Part shown: positions 25,038 through 33,472 of the stretch, in pieces
Position numbering within the stretch: the stretch's first letter is position 1
Layout of the letters: every line of letters starts with the position of its first letter
Assembly (NCBI RefSeq): GCF_014656415.1
Contig: NZ_BNCJ01000002.1
Location: 464,213 to 528,212, forward strand
Source of the DNA: Seohaeicola zhoushanensis
GTDB taxonomy: Bacteria > Pseudomonadota > Alphaproteobacteria > Rhodobacterales > Rhodobacteraceae
Direction of reading: 5' to 3'
Length of the DNA: 64,000 nucleotides
Notes under the pieces: generated by a model
Told to the model about the DNA's origin: nothing
The model's input: the letters and a program-made list of their open reading frames with translations, nothing else
Databases searched by the model: none
Program-made: the position numbers and the translations under genes

Positions 25038-26708
25038 TCAGAGCTTGCGGGCCTGGCTCGCCATGGCGACCGATGCCGCCGGCCCACGGCAGGAGGCGGC
25101 AAGGTCCAACTCGGGGTCGCGCACCGAGGTGCTGACATCCATCAGCCCCAGCAGGGTGTGAAACAGGTTGTCCTGGCTCACCGGCTGGTCGGCCTTGTCG
25201 CGCAGGCAGGCGAAGTCGATGCCCATCCGCTGGCGGAAGTCCTGCGAGAGCCACATCAGGAAGGGCACATGGGTCTGCGTGTCGGGCGCCATGAACCAGG
25301 GCGCGGCGTGCAGGTAGAGCCCGTTCTCGCCCAGCGACTCGCCGTGGTCCGACATGTAGATCATGCCGGCGACGACCCTGTCCTGCGCCTGCAGCCGTTC
25401 GATGGAGGCGGCGAGGATATGGTCGGTGTAGCGGATCGAGTTGTCATAGGCGTTGACGACCTCTTCGATGCTGCACTTGGCCAGGTCGGCGGTGCGGCAA
25501 TCCGGCTGGAAATCGGCGAATTCCGGCGGGTAGCGCAGGTAATAGCTCGGCCCGTGGCTGCCGATCATGTGCAGCACAAGGACCGTGTCCTCGGTCATCG
25601 CGGCAACCGTGTCGTCGAGCACCTTGAGCAGCGCCTGGTCGGTGCATTCGCCCATCTCGCAGGCGGCAGGGTCGATGGTGGCGTCGATCTGATGCGAGGT
25701 GCCGGTGCGCCGGGCGATATACTGGTCGCCGGTGTTGTTGTCCCACCAGAGCGGCGTGACGCCGGCATGGGCCAGCACGTCGAACAGGTTCTCCGAGCCC
25801 ATGAAGGCCTCGTTGCTGTAACCCGAGCGCGGGAAGGGCGAGAACATGCAGGGCAGCGAGACGGCGGTGGCGGTGCCGCAGGAGGTGGTGTCGGTGAAAT
25901 TGACGATGTCGAGCTTGGCCAGCTCCGGCGTGGTGTCACGCGCGTAGCCGTTCAGGCCGAAGTTCTGCGCCCGCGCGGTCTCGCCCGCGAAGACGACCAT
26001 CAGCACCGGCTTGCCGCCCGAGGCCAGCAGCGGGCCCTTCACCGCGTCGGTGCCCAGCGGCTTGACCTCCTGGTTCTGGCTGCGCAGCTCCATCTTGGTG
26101 TATTTGTAGATCGCCGCGATGCTGGCGCCGGGCTGGTAGCTGGCCATCAGGTCGCGGTGCTCGCGGATGGCGGCGGCATTGGCCTTGAGGTCGAGGAAGA
26201 GCAGGCCGAAGGTCAGGGCGAAACCGGTGAGCGCGGTCAGCGGGAACTTCCACAGGATGTGGCGCACGCGCGGATAGCGCAGGCGCGGCACGAAGAGCAG
26301 CGCCGCCGGCAGCACGCCGGTCAGCAGCATGTGGCGGACATAGGCGCCGGTGACCAGATGGCGGGATTCGGCCACGGTGGTGTTCATCACGTTCTGGATC
26401 ATCAGCTTGTCGATGAGGATCCCGAGCTGGTCCTGGTACCAGGCCGAGGCGGCCGCCAGCAGCAGGATCGCGGCGGCGGCGGGGCGGTGCAGGCGGGGCA
26501 GGCTGACCAGGCTCAGGGTGAAGACGGTCAGCGTCCAGACCGCCGCACCGAAGAGGATCACGTGCAGCGGATCGCCCTTGAAGACGGTGGTCAGCCGGGT
26601 CCAGAACCCGGCGTTGAACATCGCGAGCATGTAGGTCGCGACGAGCATGTTGAACTCGGTCGCGCCAAGTTCGGGCCGGTGCCGGCGAAGTTCCGAGCGG
26701 ATACTCAT
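25038..26708 (-). CDS. eptA: Lipid A phosphoethanolamine transferase (EptA family)
   Basis: This encodes 556 residues. Five N-terminal membrane helices (about residues 20-175) precede a periplasmic sulfatase/alkaline-phosphatase-like domain. FAGETARAQNFGLNGY holds a metal-ligand Glu, SCGTATAVSLPCMFS the catalytic Thr, and YMSDHGESLGENGLYLHAAP the Asp-His metal ligands. Paired cysteines fit the disulfides of this family. It adds phosphoethanolamine to lipid A, lowering negative charge and sensitivity to cationic peptides. Its start overlaps the cytochrome b561 stop by 4 bp (ATGA), making it the last gene of a three-gene operon. Confidence 0.93.
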   Translation of the reverse strand: MSIRSELRRHRPELGATEFNMLVATYMLAMFNAGFWTRLTTVFKGDPLHVILFGAAVWTLTVFTLSLVSLPRLHRPAAAAILLLAAASAWYQDQLGILIDKLMIQNVMNTTVAESRHLVTGAYVRHMLLTGVLPAALLFVPRLRYPRVRHILWKFPLTALTGFALTFGLLFLDLKANAAAIREHRDLMASYQPGASIAAIYKYTKMELRSQNQEVKPLGTDAVKGPLLASGGKPVLMVVFAGETARAQNFGLNGYARDTTPELAKLDIVNFTDTTSCGTATAVSLPCMFSPFPRSGYSNEAFMGSENLFDVLAHAGVTPLWWDNNTGDQYIARRTGTSHQIDATIDPAACEMGECTDQALLKVLDDTVAAMTEDTVLVLHMIGSHGPSYYLRYPPEFADFQPDCRTADLAKCSIEEVVNAYDNSIRYTDHILAASIERLQAQDRVVAGMIYMSDHGESLGENGLYLHAAPWFMAPDTQTHVPFLMWLSQDFRQRMGIDFACLRDKADQPVSQDNLFHTLLGLMDVSTSVRDPELDLAASCRGPAASVAMASQARKL

Positions 26709-27247
26709 TCACTGTCTCCCGCGGGCTTGCGCCCGTCGATCATCGAGAACACCAGGTTCTCGCCATGGCGCAGGCTGGCGTGGATCACCCCGCCGACGTG
26801 GACCGCGACCAGAACCAGGATCAGGATCGCCGCGGCCTCATGCGCCTCTTCCATCATCTCCGAGCCCCAGAAGGCGTCGGATTCGAGCAGCAGGCCGCTG
26901 GCCACGGTGCCGGCGACCACGGCGAGCAGGGCGACGATCATCGCCGCCCCCGCCGGGTTGTGGCCGAGGAAGCGCCGCTCGCGCCCGCGGCGCAGGTCGT
27001 CGAGATAGCCGAGCGTGGCGGCGGGGCCCTTCACGAAGCTCGCAAAGCGCGCGTGGCGCGGGCCGATGACGCCCCAGAGCAGCCGCAGCACGACCAGTCC
27101 GCCGATGGCATAGCCCAGCGCCTCATGCGCCGTCTTCATGCCGTCGGCGGTGAGCCAGGCCAGCAGGATGAAGGCGGCGAGGTGCCAGTGCAGCAGCCGC
27201 ACGACAGGGTCCCACACGCGGACCATCCGGGGCGTCGCCTCAGTCAT
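26705..27247 (-). CDS. Cytochrome b561-family membrane protein
   Basis: This encodes 180 residues with four predicted membrane helices and histidines placed as in di-haem cytochrome b561: RLLHWHLAAFILLAWLT, MKTAHEALGYAIGG, EEAHEAAAILILVLVAVHVG. It is expected to move electrons across or within the inner membrane. It overlaps the PepSY gene upstream and eptA downstream, so the three proteins are made together; the redox link to lipid A modification is unexplained. Confidence 0.9.
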   Translation of the reverse strand: MTEATPRMVRVWDPVVRLLHWHLAAFILLAWLTADGMKTAHEALGYAIGGLVVLRLLWGVIGPRHARFASFVKGPAATLGYLDDLRRGRERRFLGHNPAGAAMIVALLAVVAGTVASGLLLESDAFWGSEMMEEAHEAAAILILVLVAVHVGGVIHASLRHGENLVFSMIDGRKPAGDSE

Positions 27248-27509
27248 CGTAGCCGACGATCTCGAAGCTGGCCGGGTCGATGAAGGCCTCGACGCGCTTG
27301 CCCTTGTCGTCGGTGCCGTAGACCTCGTAGCAGCCGTCGTCGGACTTGACGGTCTTCACGGTCCAGCCCTTGGCGGTCAGCTCGGCGGTCAGCTCCTCGA
27401 CCGGGCGCCAGCTTTCCTTGGGGACATTGCACTTGTCGCTGGCGGCGGCAGGCAGTGCTGCGAGGACGAGCAGGGCGGCGAGGGGGCCCAGGGGGAATCG
27501 TACATGCAT
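27240..27509 (-). CDS. PepSY-domain small periplasmic protein
   Basis: This encodes 89 residues from ATG 27507-27509, which gives a signal peptide (MHVRFPLGPLAALLVLAALP, then AAASDKC) and has GGAG upstream. The mature part is one PepSY unit (ELTAKGWTVKTVKSDDGCYE, VEAFIDPASFEIVGYD) with two cysteines that could form a disulfide. PepSY proteins of this size sit next to cytochrome b561 genes and two-component systems in many proteobacteria. The stop overlaps the cytochrome b561 start. Confidence 0.88.
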   Translation of the reverse strand: MHVRFPLGPLAALLVLAALPAAASDKCNVPKESWRPVEELTAELTAKGWTVKTVKSDDGCYEVYGTDDKGKRVEAFIDPASFEIVGYDD

Positions 27510-27817
27510 TCGGGATCTCCGGACGGTGATTGACATGGCCCGGATGTGACGGAGAAAGCTTTCACCAAGCTTACAGATCGGGGCGACCGGCAGGCGCCGA
27601 AGCGGAAAGCGGCGAAAACCGGCCCAAGCCGAGCAGGGCGCTCCGGAATGGCGGGCAGGGGCTTGGGGGCCCGGCACGATCCCGCTGCATCCACAGCCTT
27701 GTCCACAGGTCCCGGGCGCGCAGGGCGCATGTGCGCAGCCCTGTGGGGTTCAGAAAAAATGCTTTTGAATCAGAATATTGCGCCGGGAAATCCCTGTGGA
27801 TATCCCCGCGCCGGCCG
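27510..27817. other. Divergence-free intergenic gap with candidate regulatory sites
   Basis: This 308-bp gap lies between the end of pdeM and the start of the PepSY gene, both leftward. It holds the 11-bp-spaced direct repeats at 27556-27572, an AT-rich patch (about 27754-27780), and two near-consensus DnaA-like 9-mers in opposite orientation (TTGTCCACA at 27699-27707, ATATCCACA on the minus strand at 27795-27803). No gene is supported. Confidence 0.5.
27556..27572 (-). promoter_or_regulatory. Candidate OmpR-family regulator box (direct repeat, 11-bp spacing)
   Basis: AAGCTT occurs twice with an N5 spacer (27556-27561 and 27567-27572), a spacing of 11 bp that matches the geometry of PmrA/QseB-type boxes. 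It lies about 50 bp upstream of the PepSY start codon. Confidence 0.4.
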
Positions 27818-28480
27818 CTACCGCGGCATCGGCACCATATGCGGCACCGCTCCGGTCAGCACCGCCACCGCATCCGGCCGCATCAGCCCCGCCAGCGCCG
27901 CATCGTCGCAGCGCAGCCCGCCGGTATAGGTGCCATAGGCCGGCATCACGATACGGTCGCGATCGGCAAGGAAGGCCGGCCGCGAGATCGCCCGCGCCCG
28001 CGTCCGGATCACCGCCTTCGGGTGGTAATGTCCCGAGATCTCGCCCACCGCCCCAGCAAGCGCGATATGGCGGAAGGTCAGCGGCGCCATCGCGAGCTCG
28101 GCCAGATGCGCGCCGCCCAGGTCCACCGGCCCGGCATCGTGGTTGCCCTCGATCCAGACCCAGCGCCGCCCGGCCTGCAGCCGCGTGATCCACAGCCGCT
28201 CGGCCTCGGGCAGGGCCGCCGCCGCGCCCAGATCGTCGAAACTGTCGCCAAGGCAGACCACCACCCGCGCCCCGGTCGCGTCCAGGTCAGCCGCCAGCCG
28301 GGTCAGCGTGTCACGCGTCTCGTAGGGCGGCAGCGCCGCCCCGCCGCGCCGCGCCATCCGCTCGGACTTGCCCAGGTGCAGGTCCGAAACGCAGAGCACC
28401 CCGGCCTCGGGCCAGAACAGCGCCCCCGAACCAAGCGCCCGCAGGCGGAGACCGCAGAAGGAAAGATCACAGGCGTTCAT
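27818..28480 (-). CDS. pdeM: Ligase-associated DNA damage response endonuclease PdeM
   Basis: This encodes 220 residues; ATG 28478-28480 is chosen as the start, though the ATG four codons upstream is possible. All metallophosphoesterase blocks are present: VSDLHLGKS, CLGDSFDD, EGNHDAG and SGHYHPKA. PdeM works with the Lhr-type helicase and, in the full set, a DNA ligase and a beta-CASP exonuclease. Here only the helicase gene, directly upstream, is present. A 56-bp repeat separates the two. Confidence 0.9.
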   Translation of the reverse strand: MNACDLSFCGLRLRALGSGALFWPEAGVLCVSDLHLGKSERMARRGGAALPPYETRDTLTRLAADLDATGARVVVCLGDSFDDLGAAAALPEAERLWITRLQAGRRWVWIEGNHDAGPVDLGGAHLAELAMAPLTFRHIALAGAVGEISGHYHPKAVIRTRARAISRPAFLADRDRIVMPAYGTYTGGLRCDDAALAGLMRPDAVAVLTGAVPHMVPMPR

Positions 28481-28564
28481 GCTCCGTTCCATCGCGCGCC
28501 CGCGCCATTTTTGCAAGAGGCTGCAGGCCGCCGCAATCGCTTCCCCCTGATTTCTCTTCTTTCC

Positions 28565-28620
28565 AAATATCTCCAGGGGAGTCGCGCCGCAGGCGCGGCG
28601 GGGGCAGCGCCCCCAGGACC
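28565..28620 (-). repeat. 56-bp dispersed repeat, copy 1
   Basis: This segment is identical over 56 bp to the reverse complement of 52552-52607, and similarity continues about 15-30 bp on both sides. It contains two hairpins, CGCGCC-GCA-GGCGCG and GGGGGC-AGC-GCCCCC. It lies between lhr and pdeM. Confidence 0.85.
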
Positions 28621-28649
28621 CGCCTGCCAAGGGCGTGGACGCCCGAGGT

Positions 28650-31055
28650 CTACCCGATCCCCGCCGTCTCCAGCAGCCGCGCCGCCTCTTCGGCGAGCAG
28701 CCGTTCCTCTGCCGCGCCATTGACCGGCACCTTGCCGACCTCCAGCAGCATCGGCGCCGCCAGCGGGGTCACGCGGTCGAGCCGGACATGGTCGATGCGG
28801 GTGCCGATCCGCGCCAGCATCTCCTCGATGCGGCCGAAATCGACCAGCCCGCGCAGCGCCTCCTCGCGGGTGATCTGCAAGAGCAGGTGGTCGGGGTCGT
28901 ATTTCTGCAGCGTGTCATAGAGGATATCCGAGGAAAACGTCGCCTGCCGCCCGGTCTTGCGCCCGCCGGGGCGGTTCCGCTCGATCAGCCCGGCGATGGT
29001 GGCCGAGGTCTTGAAGGTGCGCTTCATCACCGCGTTGCCCGCGAGCCAAGTGCCCAGCCCCTCGCGCAGGCGGGCGGCGTCGAACAGCGGCGCGGGGTCC
29101 TCGACCGGGTCCAGCCCCCAGATCAGCGTGGCGTAATCGGTGGCGACGAAGCCAAGCGGGTGCAGCCCCATCTCCTCCAGCCGGTTGGTCAGCAGCAGCC
29201 CCAGCGTCTGCTGCGCGTTGCGCCCGGCGAAGCCGTAGACGCAGGTATGGGCACGGGTGTCGAAGGGAAAGCTCTCGACCAGCAGCCTTCCCTGCTGCGG
29301 CAGCCGCGAGACCTCGCGCTGCAGCGACAGCCAGTCGGCGGTATGGGCGGGCAGTTGCGGCCAGTCGGCCTGCGCGAATAGCGCCAGGATGCGCTCCGAG
29401 AGCTGGGTCGAGGTGGCGAACTTGGTGCCCATGAAGGTGGCGATGCGCGGTTTCTTGCGGGCATCGCGGCTGACTTCCACCGTCATCTCGCGCAGGCCCT
29501 CGTATTTCACGATCTGCCCGCCGATCAGGAAGGTGTCGCCGGGGGTGAGGGTGGCGGCAAAGCTCTCCTCGATCTCGCCCAGCGGCTTGCCGCCGCGGTT
29601 GCGGCGCAGCCGCACCTGCAGCGTGTCGGTGTCCTGGATGGTGCCGATGTTCATGCGGATATTGGTGACCGCGCGCGGATCGCGCAGCTGCCAGAGCCCG
29701 TCCGGGCGCTGCATCAGCCGGCGCCAGCGGTCATAGGCTGCCAGCGCATAGCCGCCGGTGGCGCAGAAATCGAGGCAGGCGTCGAATTCGGCGCGGGTCA
29801 GCGCCGCATAGGGGCCCGCGCTTGTCACTTCGGCAAACAGCGCTTCGGCGTCGAAAGGGCCGGCGCAGGCGGTGATCAGGATCTGCTGGCAGAGCACGTC
29901 GCGCGGGCCGGGGCCGCGCGGCTCGCCATCCAGCGCGCCTTCGCGCACCGCCTCGAGCGCGGCGACGCATTCCACCACCTCGAAGCGGTTGGCCGGCACC
30001 AGCAGCGCCTTGGAGGGCGCGTTGTAGCGGTGGTTGGCCCGCCCGATCCGTTGCACCAGCCGCTTGACGTTCTTGGGTGCGCCGATCTGGATGATGAGAT
30101 CGACGTCACCCCAGTCGATCCCGAGGTCGAGCGTGCCGGTGCAGACGATGGCGCGCAGCTCGCCCCGCACCATCGCCGCCTCGACCCTTTGGCGTTGCAG
30201 CCGGTCGAGCGAGCCGTGGTGAATGCCGATCGGCAGGCCCTCGTCATTGGCAAGCCAGAGGTTGTGAAAGAAGATCTCGGCCTGCGCCCGCGTGTTGTGG
30301 AAGATCAGCGTGGTGCGATGCGCCTTGACCTGTTCCAGCACCGCAGGGATGGCATAGGCCGCGCCGCCGCCGGCCCAGGGCGGCGCTTCGGCGGTTTCCA
30401 GCATCCGGATGTCGGGGGCCGGGCCAGGATCGGCCTGGAGGATGGCGCAGGGATCGGGGTGGCGCGCCAGCAGGCGCGCGATGGCGGCCGGATCCTCGAC
30501 CGTGGCCGAGAGGCCGACGCGGCGCAGGCCGGGGCAGAGGCCTTGCAGCCGGGCAAGGCCGAGGAACAGCTGGTCGCCGCGCTTGCTTTCCGCCAGGGCG
30601 TGGATCTCGTCGACCACCACCCGTTGCAGCCCGGCGAAGATGCGCGGCGCGTCCTCGTAGGAGAGCAGCAGAGCAAGGCTTTCCGGCGTGGTCAGCAGGA
30701 TATGCGGTGGATCGACCCGCTGGCGGCGCTTCTGCGTGGCCGAGGTGTCGCCGGTGCGGTCCTCGATGCGGATCGGCAGGCCCATCTCGGTCACCGGGCC
30801 GGTCAGGTTGCGCTTGATATCCGCCGCCAGCGCCTTGAGCGGCGAGACGTAGAGCGTGTGCAGCCCCGCGTGTGGGTGCGTGGCAAGCTCGGCCAGGGTG
30901 GGCAGGAAGCCCGCCATGGTCTTGCCGCCGCCTGTGGGCGCGATCAGCAGCGTCGCGGGGTCCTCCGCGCGGGCGAGCATGGCCAACTGGTGCGGATGGG
31001 GCTGCCAGCCGCGGGCCGCGAACCAGTCGGTGATCAGCTGGGGCAGAGCGCTCAT
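28650..31055 (-). CDS. lhr: Lhr-type ligase-associated DEXH-box DNA helicase
   Basis: This encodes 801 residues from ATG 31053-31055 (MSALPQLITDWFAARGWQPH). Helicase motifs are clear: Walker A APTGGGKTMA (residue about 40), DEIH box, SATVED, and the C-terminal RecA lobe (GSLDRLQRQRVEAAMVRGEL, RIGRANHRYN). The family-specific C-terminal region continues to about residue 795. Such ~800-residue Lhr proteins are 3'-5' translocases linked to DNA repair. The frame upstream of the chosen ATG adds 19 residues without family sequence. Confidence 0.92.
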   Translation of the reverse strand: MSALPQLITDWFAARGWQPHPHQLAMLARAEDPATLLIAPTGGGKTMAGFLPTLAELATHPHAGLHTLYVSPLKALAADIKRNLTGPVTEMGLPIRIEDRTGDTSATQKRRQRVDPPHILLTTPESLALLLSYEDAPRIFAGLQRVVVDEIHALAESKRGDQLFLGLARLQGLCPGLRRVGLSATVEDPAAIARLLARHPDPCAILQADPGPAPDIRMLETAEAPPWAGGGAAYAIPAVLEQVKAHRTTLIFHNTRAQAEIFFHNLWLANDEGLPIGIHHGSLDRLQRQRVEAAMVRGELRAIVCTGTLDLGIDWGDVDLIIQIGAPKNVKRLVQRIGRANHRYNAPSKALLVPANRFEVVECVAALEAVREGALDGEPRGPGPRDVLCQQILITACAGPFDAEALFAEVTSAGPYAALTRAEFDACLDFCATGGYALAAYDRWRRLMQRPDGLWQLRDPRAVTNIRMNIGTIQDTDTLQVRLRRNRGGKPLGEIEESFAATLTPGDTFLIGGQIVKYEGLREMTVEVSRDARKKPRIATFMGTKFATSTQLSERILALFAQADWPQLPAHTADWLSLQREVSRLPQQGRLLVESFPFDTRAHTCVYGFAGRNAQQTLGLLLTNRLEEMGLHPLGFVATDYATLIWGLDPVEDPAPLFDAARLREGLGTWLAGNAVMKRTFKTSATIAGLIERNRPGGRKTGRQATFSSDILYDTLQKYDPDHLLLQITREEALRGLVDFGRIEEMLARIGTRIDHVRLDRVTPLAAPMLLEVGKVPVNGAAEERLLAEEAARLLETAGIG

Positions 31056-31109
31056 GGCCAAGATGTAGGGCGCGGGAAACGAAAAGGGAACACGGGCTTG
31101 CGAAGGGCG

Positions 31110-31160
31110 CAAATCTTTTCACGGAAAAGATTTGCCAAAACTTTCAGGGGAAAGTTTTGG
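31110..31160 (-). terminator. Two adjacent perfect AT-rich hairpins
   Basis: CAAATCTTTTC-ACG-GAAAAGATTTG (31110-31134) and CCAAAACTTT-CAGGGG-AAAGTTTTGG (31135-31160) are back to back. The second overlaps the stop codon of the dehydrogenase gene (31144-31146). They probably end that transcript or stabilise its 3' end; no classic T-run follows. Confidence 0.55.
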
Positions 31161-31968
31161 GCCGCGGGGAAAGGTGGCGCAGCAAGGCCTGGACGGTTTC
31201 CGGCAGGCTTGTGTCGGCGCCCTCGGGGGCGGCGTCCAGCGCGCTGGCGACGTCCTTGACGAGGATGCCGATGGTATTCTCGGGGTCGAAGCCGTCGCGC
31301 GCGAATTCGATGTTGTCGAAGCCCGAGGCGAACCAGTTCTGCCCCGAGGAGGTGGCGATCAGCGCCAGCAGGGCGGCCTCGTCGAGCCCGGCCTCGTCGG
31401 CCCAGTCGAGCACCAGCCTCGTCATCGCCGTATTGGCTGCGGCGAGCAGGTTGTTCAGCACCTTCGCCTGCATCCCCGCGCCGAAGCCGCCCATGCGGTG
31501 GAAGTGCCGGCCCATGGCGGCGAAGAGCGGCTGCGCGGTGTCGAGCGCCTCGGGGGCGCCGCCCAGCATGAAGGAGAGCCGCGCCTCGTCTGCCGCGATC
31601 TGGGCGCCGGACATCGGCGCGTCGATCAGGGTTACATGGGCGGGCACGCGGTCGCGCAGGCCCAGCACATAGCGCGGCGATAGGGTGGAGCAGACGATGA
31701 TCCGTTCGAGGCCGGGCGCGCGGGCAAAGCCCTGCGTGCCGAAAAGCACCTCGTCGGTCTGGGCTATGTCGCGCACGACGGTGAGCAGGGTGCGCAGGCC
31801 CTTGGCAAATTCCACCGGGTCGTTGGAGACAGCCGGCGCCAGCGCGCCGAACTCGGCGGCGGGGCGGACGTCGAAGCCCTGCGCGTCGAGGCCCGCGCGG
31901 CGCAGCGCCGCCAACATGCCGGCGCCCATGCGGCCGCAGCCGGCCAGTCCGATGCCCTGAAGTGTCAT
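31144..31968 (-). CDS. NAD(P)-dependent oxidoreductase, 3-hydroxyisobutyrate dehydrogenase family
   Basis: This encodes 274 residues, with GGGAGG eight bases before ATG 31966-31968. The Rossmann motif is GLAGCGRMGAGMLAALRRAG (residues about 6-25). The family substrate motif reads IDAPMSGAQIAADEARLSFM, and the catalytic Lys lies in GAGMQAKVLNNLLAAANTAM. Relatives act on 3-hydroxyisobutyrate, tartronate semialdehyde, glyoxylate or related beta-hydroxyacids. No pathway neighbours are present to choose between them. Confidence 0.87.
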   Translation of the reverse strand: MTLQGIGLAGCGRMGAGMLAALRRAGLDAQGFDVRPAAEFGALAPAVSNDPVEFAKGLRTLLTVVRDIAQTDEVLFGTQGFARAPGLERIIVCSTLSPRYVLGLRDRVPAHVTLIDAPMSGAQIAADEARLSFMLGGAPEALDTAQPLFAAMGRHFHRMGGFGAGMQAKVLNNLLAAANTAMTRLVLDWADEAGLDEAALLALIATSSGQNWFASGFDNIEFARDGFDPENTIGILVKDVASALDAAPEGADTSLPETVQALLRHLSPRPKTFP

Positions 31969-32022
31969 GTGTGTCCTCCCGGCCGGCAACAAACCATGCC
32001 GCCGGCCCAAGGGGAAGCGCCC

Positions 32023-33333
32023 TTATTTGACGATCTTCTCGTCCTTGACGAACATGTTGGCCCAGGCGCGGTCGATCAGCTTGGGGGACATCTGGTAGGG
32101 GATGCCCTCGAACTCGCAGATGGCGATCATCTGGTCGATCAGGAAGACCGGCTGGTAGTTGGCATAGGTGTTGTTGATGGTCGGATACTTGACCTTCAGC
32201 AGGTGCACCAGCGCCGCCTCGTCCAGCGGCATCCCCTTCTTGCGGGCCACCATGGCGAAGATCTTGAGGTAGTCTTCCTGGTTCGGCCCGTCGATCTTGA
32301 TCTTGAAGAAGATCCGGCGCAGGGCGGCCTGGTCGAAGATCTCGTTCGGGTGGAAGTTGGTCGAGAAGATCACCAGCGTGTCGAAGGGCACCTCGAACTT
32401 TTCGCCCGATTGCAGGCCGAGGATGTCCTTGCTCTCTTCCAGCGGCACGATCCAGCGGTTGATCAGCGCCTGCGGCGGTTCCTCCTGGCGGCCAAGGTCG
32501 TCGACGATGAAGATGCCGCCGGTCGACTTCAGCTGCAGCGGCGCCTGGTAGGTGCGCGCGGTGGGGTTGTAGACGAGGTCGAGCATCTTCAGCGAGAGCT
32601 CGCCCCCGGTGATCACCGTGGGCCGCTCGCAGCAGACATAGCGGCTGTCGAACCGCTTGGCGCGGCGCAGCGAGTTCGGATCGTCCTGGATCTGTTCGAC
32701 GGCGTTGTGCACGATCGGGTCATAGACGGTGATGACCTGGCCCGAATACTCGATGGCGCGCGGCACATAGACCCTGTCCCCCAGCGCATCGCGGATGCCG
32801 TTCGAGATCGAGGATTTACCGTTGCCCGGCGGGCCATACATCAGGATCGACCGGCCGGCGCTGACCGCCGGGCCGAGATGGTCGAGCAGTGAGGGCGGCA
32901 GCACCAGGTGCCCCATTGCGCGGGTCAGCTGTTCGCGGGTGATCTGGATGTTGCGGATCGACTGGCGTTCGACCTGTTCGCGGTAGATCTCGAGCGGGAC
33001 CGGCATGGCGCCGAAATATTCCGACTGCGCCAGCGCGTCGAGCGCGCGGGCCTTGCCCTGGTCGGTGAGCTGATAGCCCATCTCGTTGCCGGAGTTGGCG
33101 TTGAGCGTGCCGGTCGCCTCGAGCAGGCGCTGTTCGCGCGCCATGTCGACCAGTTCCTGGGTCACCTGGATCGGCAGGCAGATCGCCTCGGACAGTTCGC
33201 TGACGATGGTGATGTTCTTGCGGAAGATGGTCTTCAGCAGGATGTCGCGCATCATCACGATGGGCAGCTTCATCTCTTCCAGCGTGCGCGGCGCGGGAGG
33301 GGCCATCACGGCGGTGGCGGTCTGCATGTTCAT
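32023..33333 (-). CDS. AAA ATPase at the 3' end of the Tad locus
   Basis: This encodes 436 residues from the ATG at 33331-33333. Residues about 25-110 look like a winged-helix region (ILLKTIFRKNITIVSELSEA, then QELVDMAREQRLLEAT). The AAA core follows: Walker A YGPPGNGKSS, Walker B GIFIVDDLGRQ, sensor VIFSTNFHP and an Arg-rich AALRRIFFKIKI. It is not the pilus motor, which is CpaF below. It is codirectional with the Tad genes but separated from the peptidase gene by about 140 bp, so it may have its own promoter. Its role is unknown; assembly or regulation of the pilus is a guess based on location. Confidence 0.78.
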   Translation of the reverse strand: MNMQTATAVMAPPAPRTLEEMKLPIVMMRDILLKTIFRKNITIVSELSEAICLPIQVTQELVDMAREQRLLEATGTLNANSGNEMGYQLTDQGKARALDALAQSEYFGAMPVPLEIYREQVERQSIRNIQITREQLTRAMGHLVLPPSLLDHLGPAVSAGRSILMYGPPGNGKSSISNGIRDALGDRVYVPRAIEYSGQVITVYDPIVHNAVEQIQDDPNSLRRAKRFDSRYVCCERPTVITGGELSLKMLDLVYNPTARTYQAPLQLKSTGGIFIVDDLGRQEEPPQALINRWIVPLEESKDILGLQSGEKFEVPFDTLVIFSTNFHPNEIFDQAALRRIFFKIKIDGPNQEDYLKIFAMVARKKGMPLDEAALVHLLKVKYPTINNTYANYQPVFLIDQMIAICEFEGIPYQMSPKLIDRAWANMFVKDEKIVK

Positions 33334-33472
33334 GAATCGGTGCCCGTACTGTCGATGTTCTGGTGACTGGACGCGTTGTCGCAATAATTTGCGGCGATTT
33401 TGTGCCCGAGAGGCGGAATTTGCCTCTCGCCCATCCTGCACCGATCCGGCTTGCAGCCGGGTTAACGCGCCC

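Noticed and set aside
27699-27803. Two near-consensus DnaA boxes in inverted orientation beside an AT-rich patch, suggesting a replication origin
   Set aside because: Each 9-mer has one mismatch, there are only two, and no replication, parAB or hemE-like genes are near. A perfect TTATCCACA at 43641-43649 inside the Tad locus shows such words occur by chance.
33408-33428. Hairpin GAGAGGC/GCCTCTC between the prepilin peptidase and AAA ATPase genes as a terminator
   Set aside because: The 7-bp stem has no T-run on either strand; it could be a regulatory dyad but nothing supports it.
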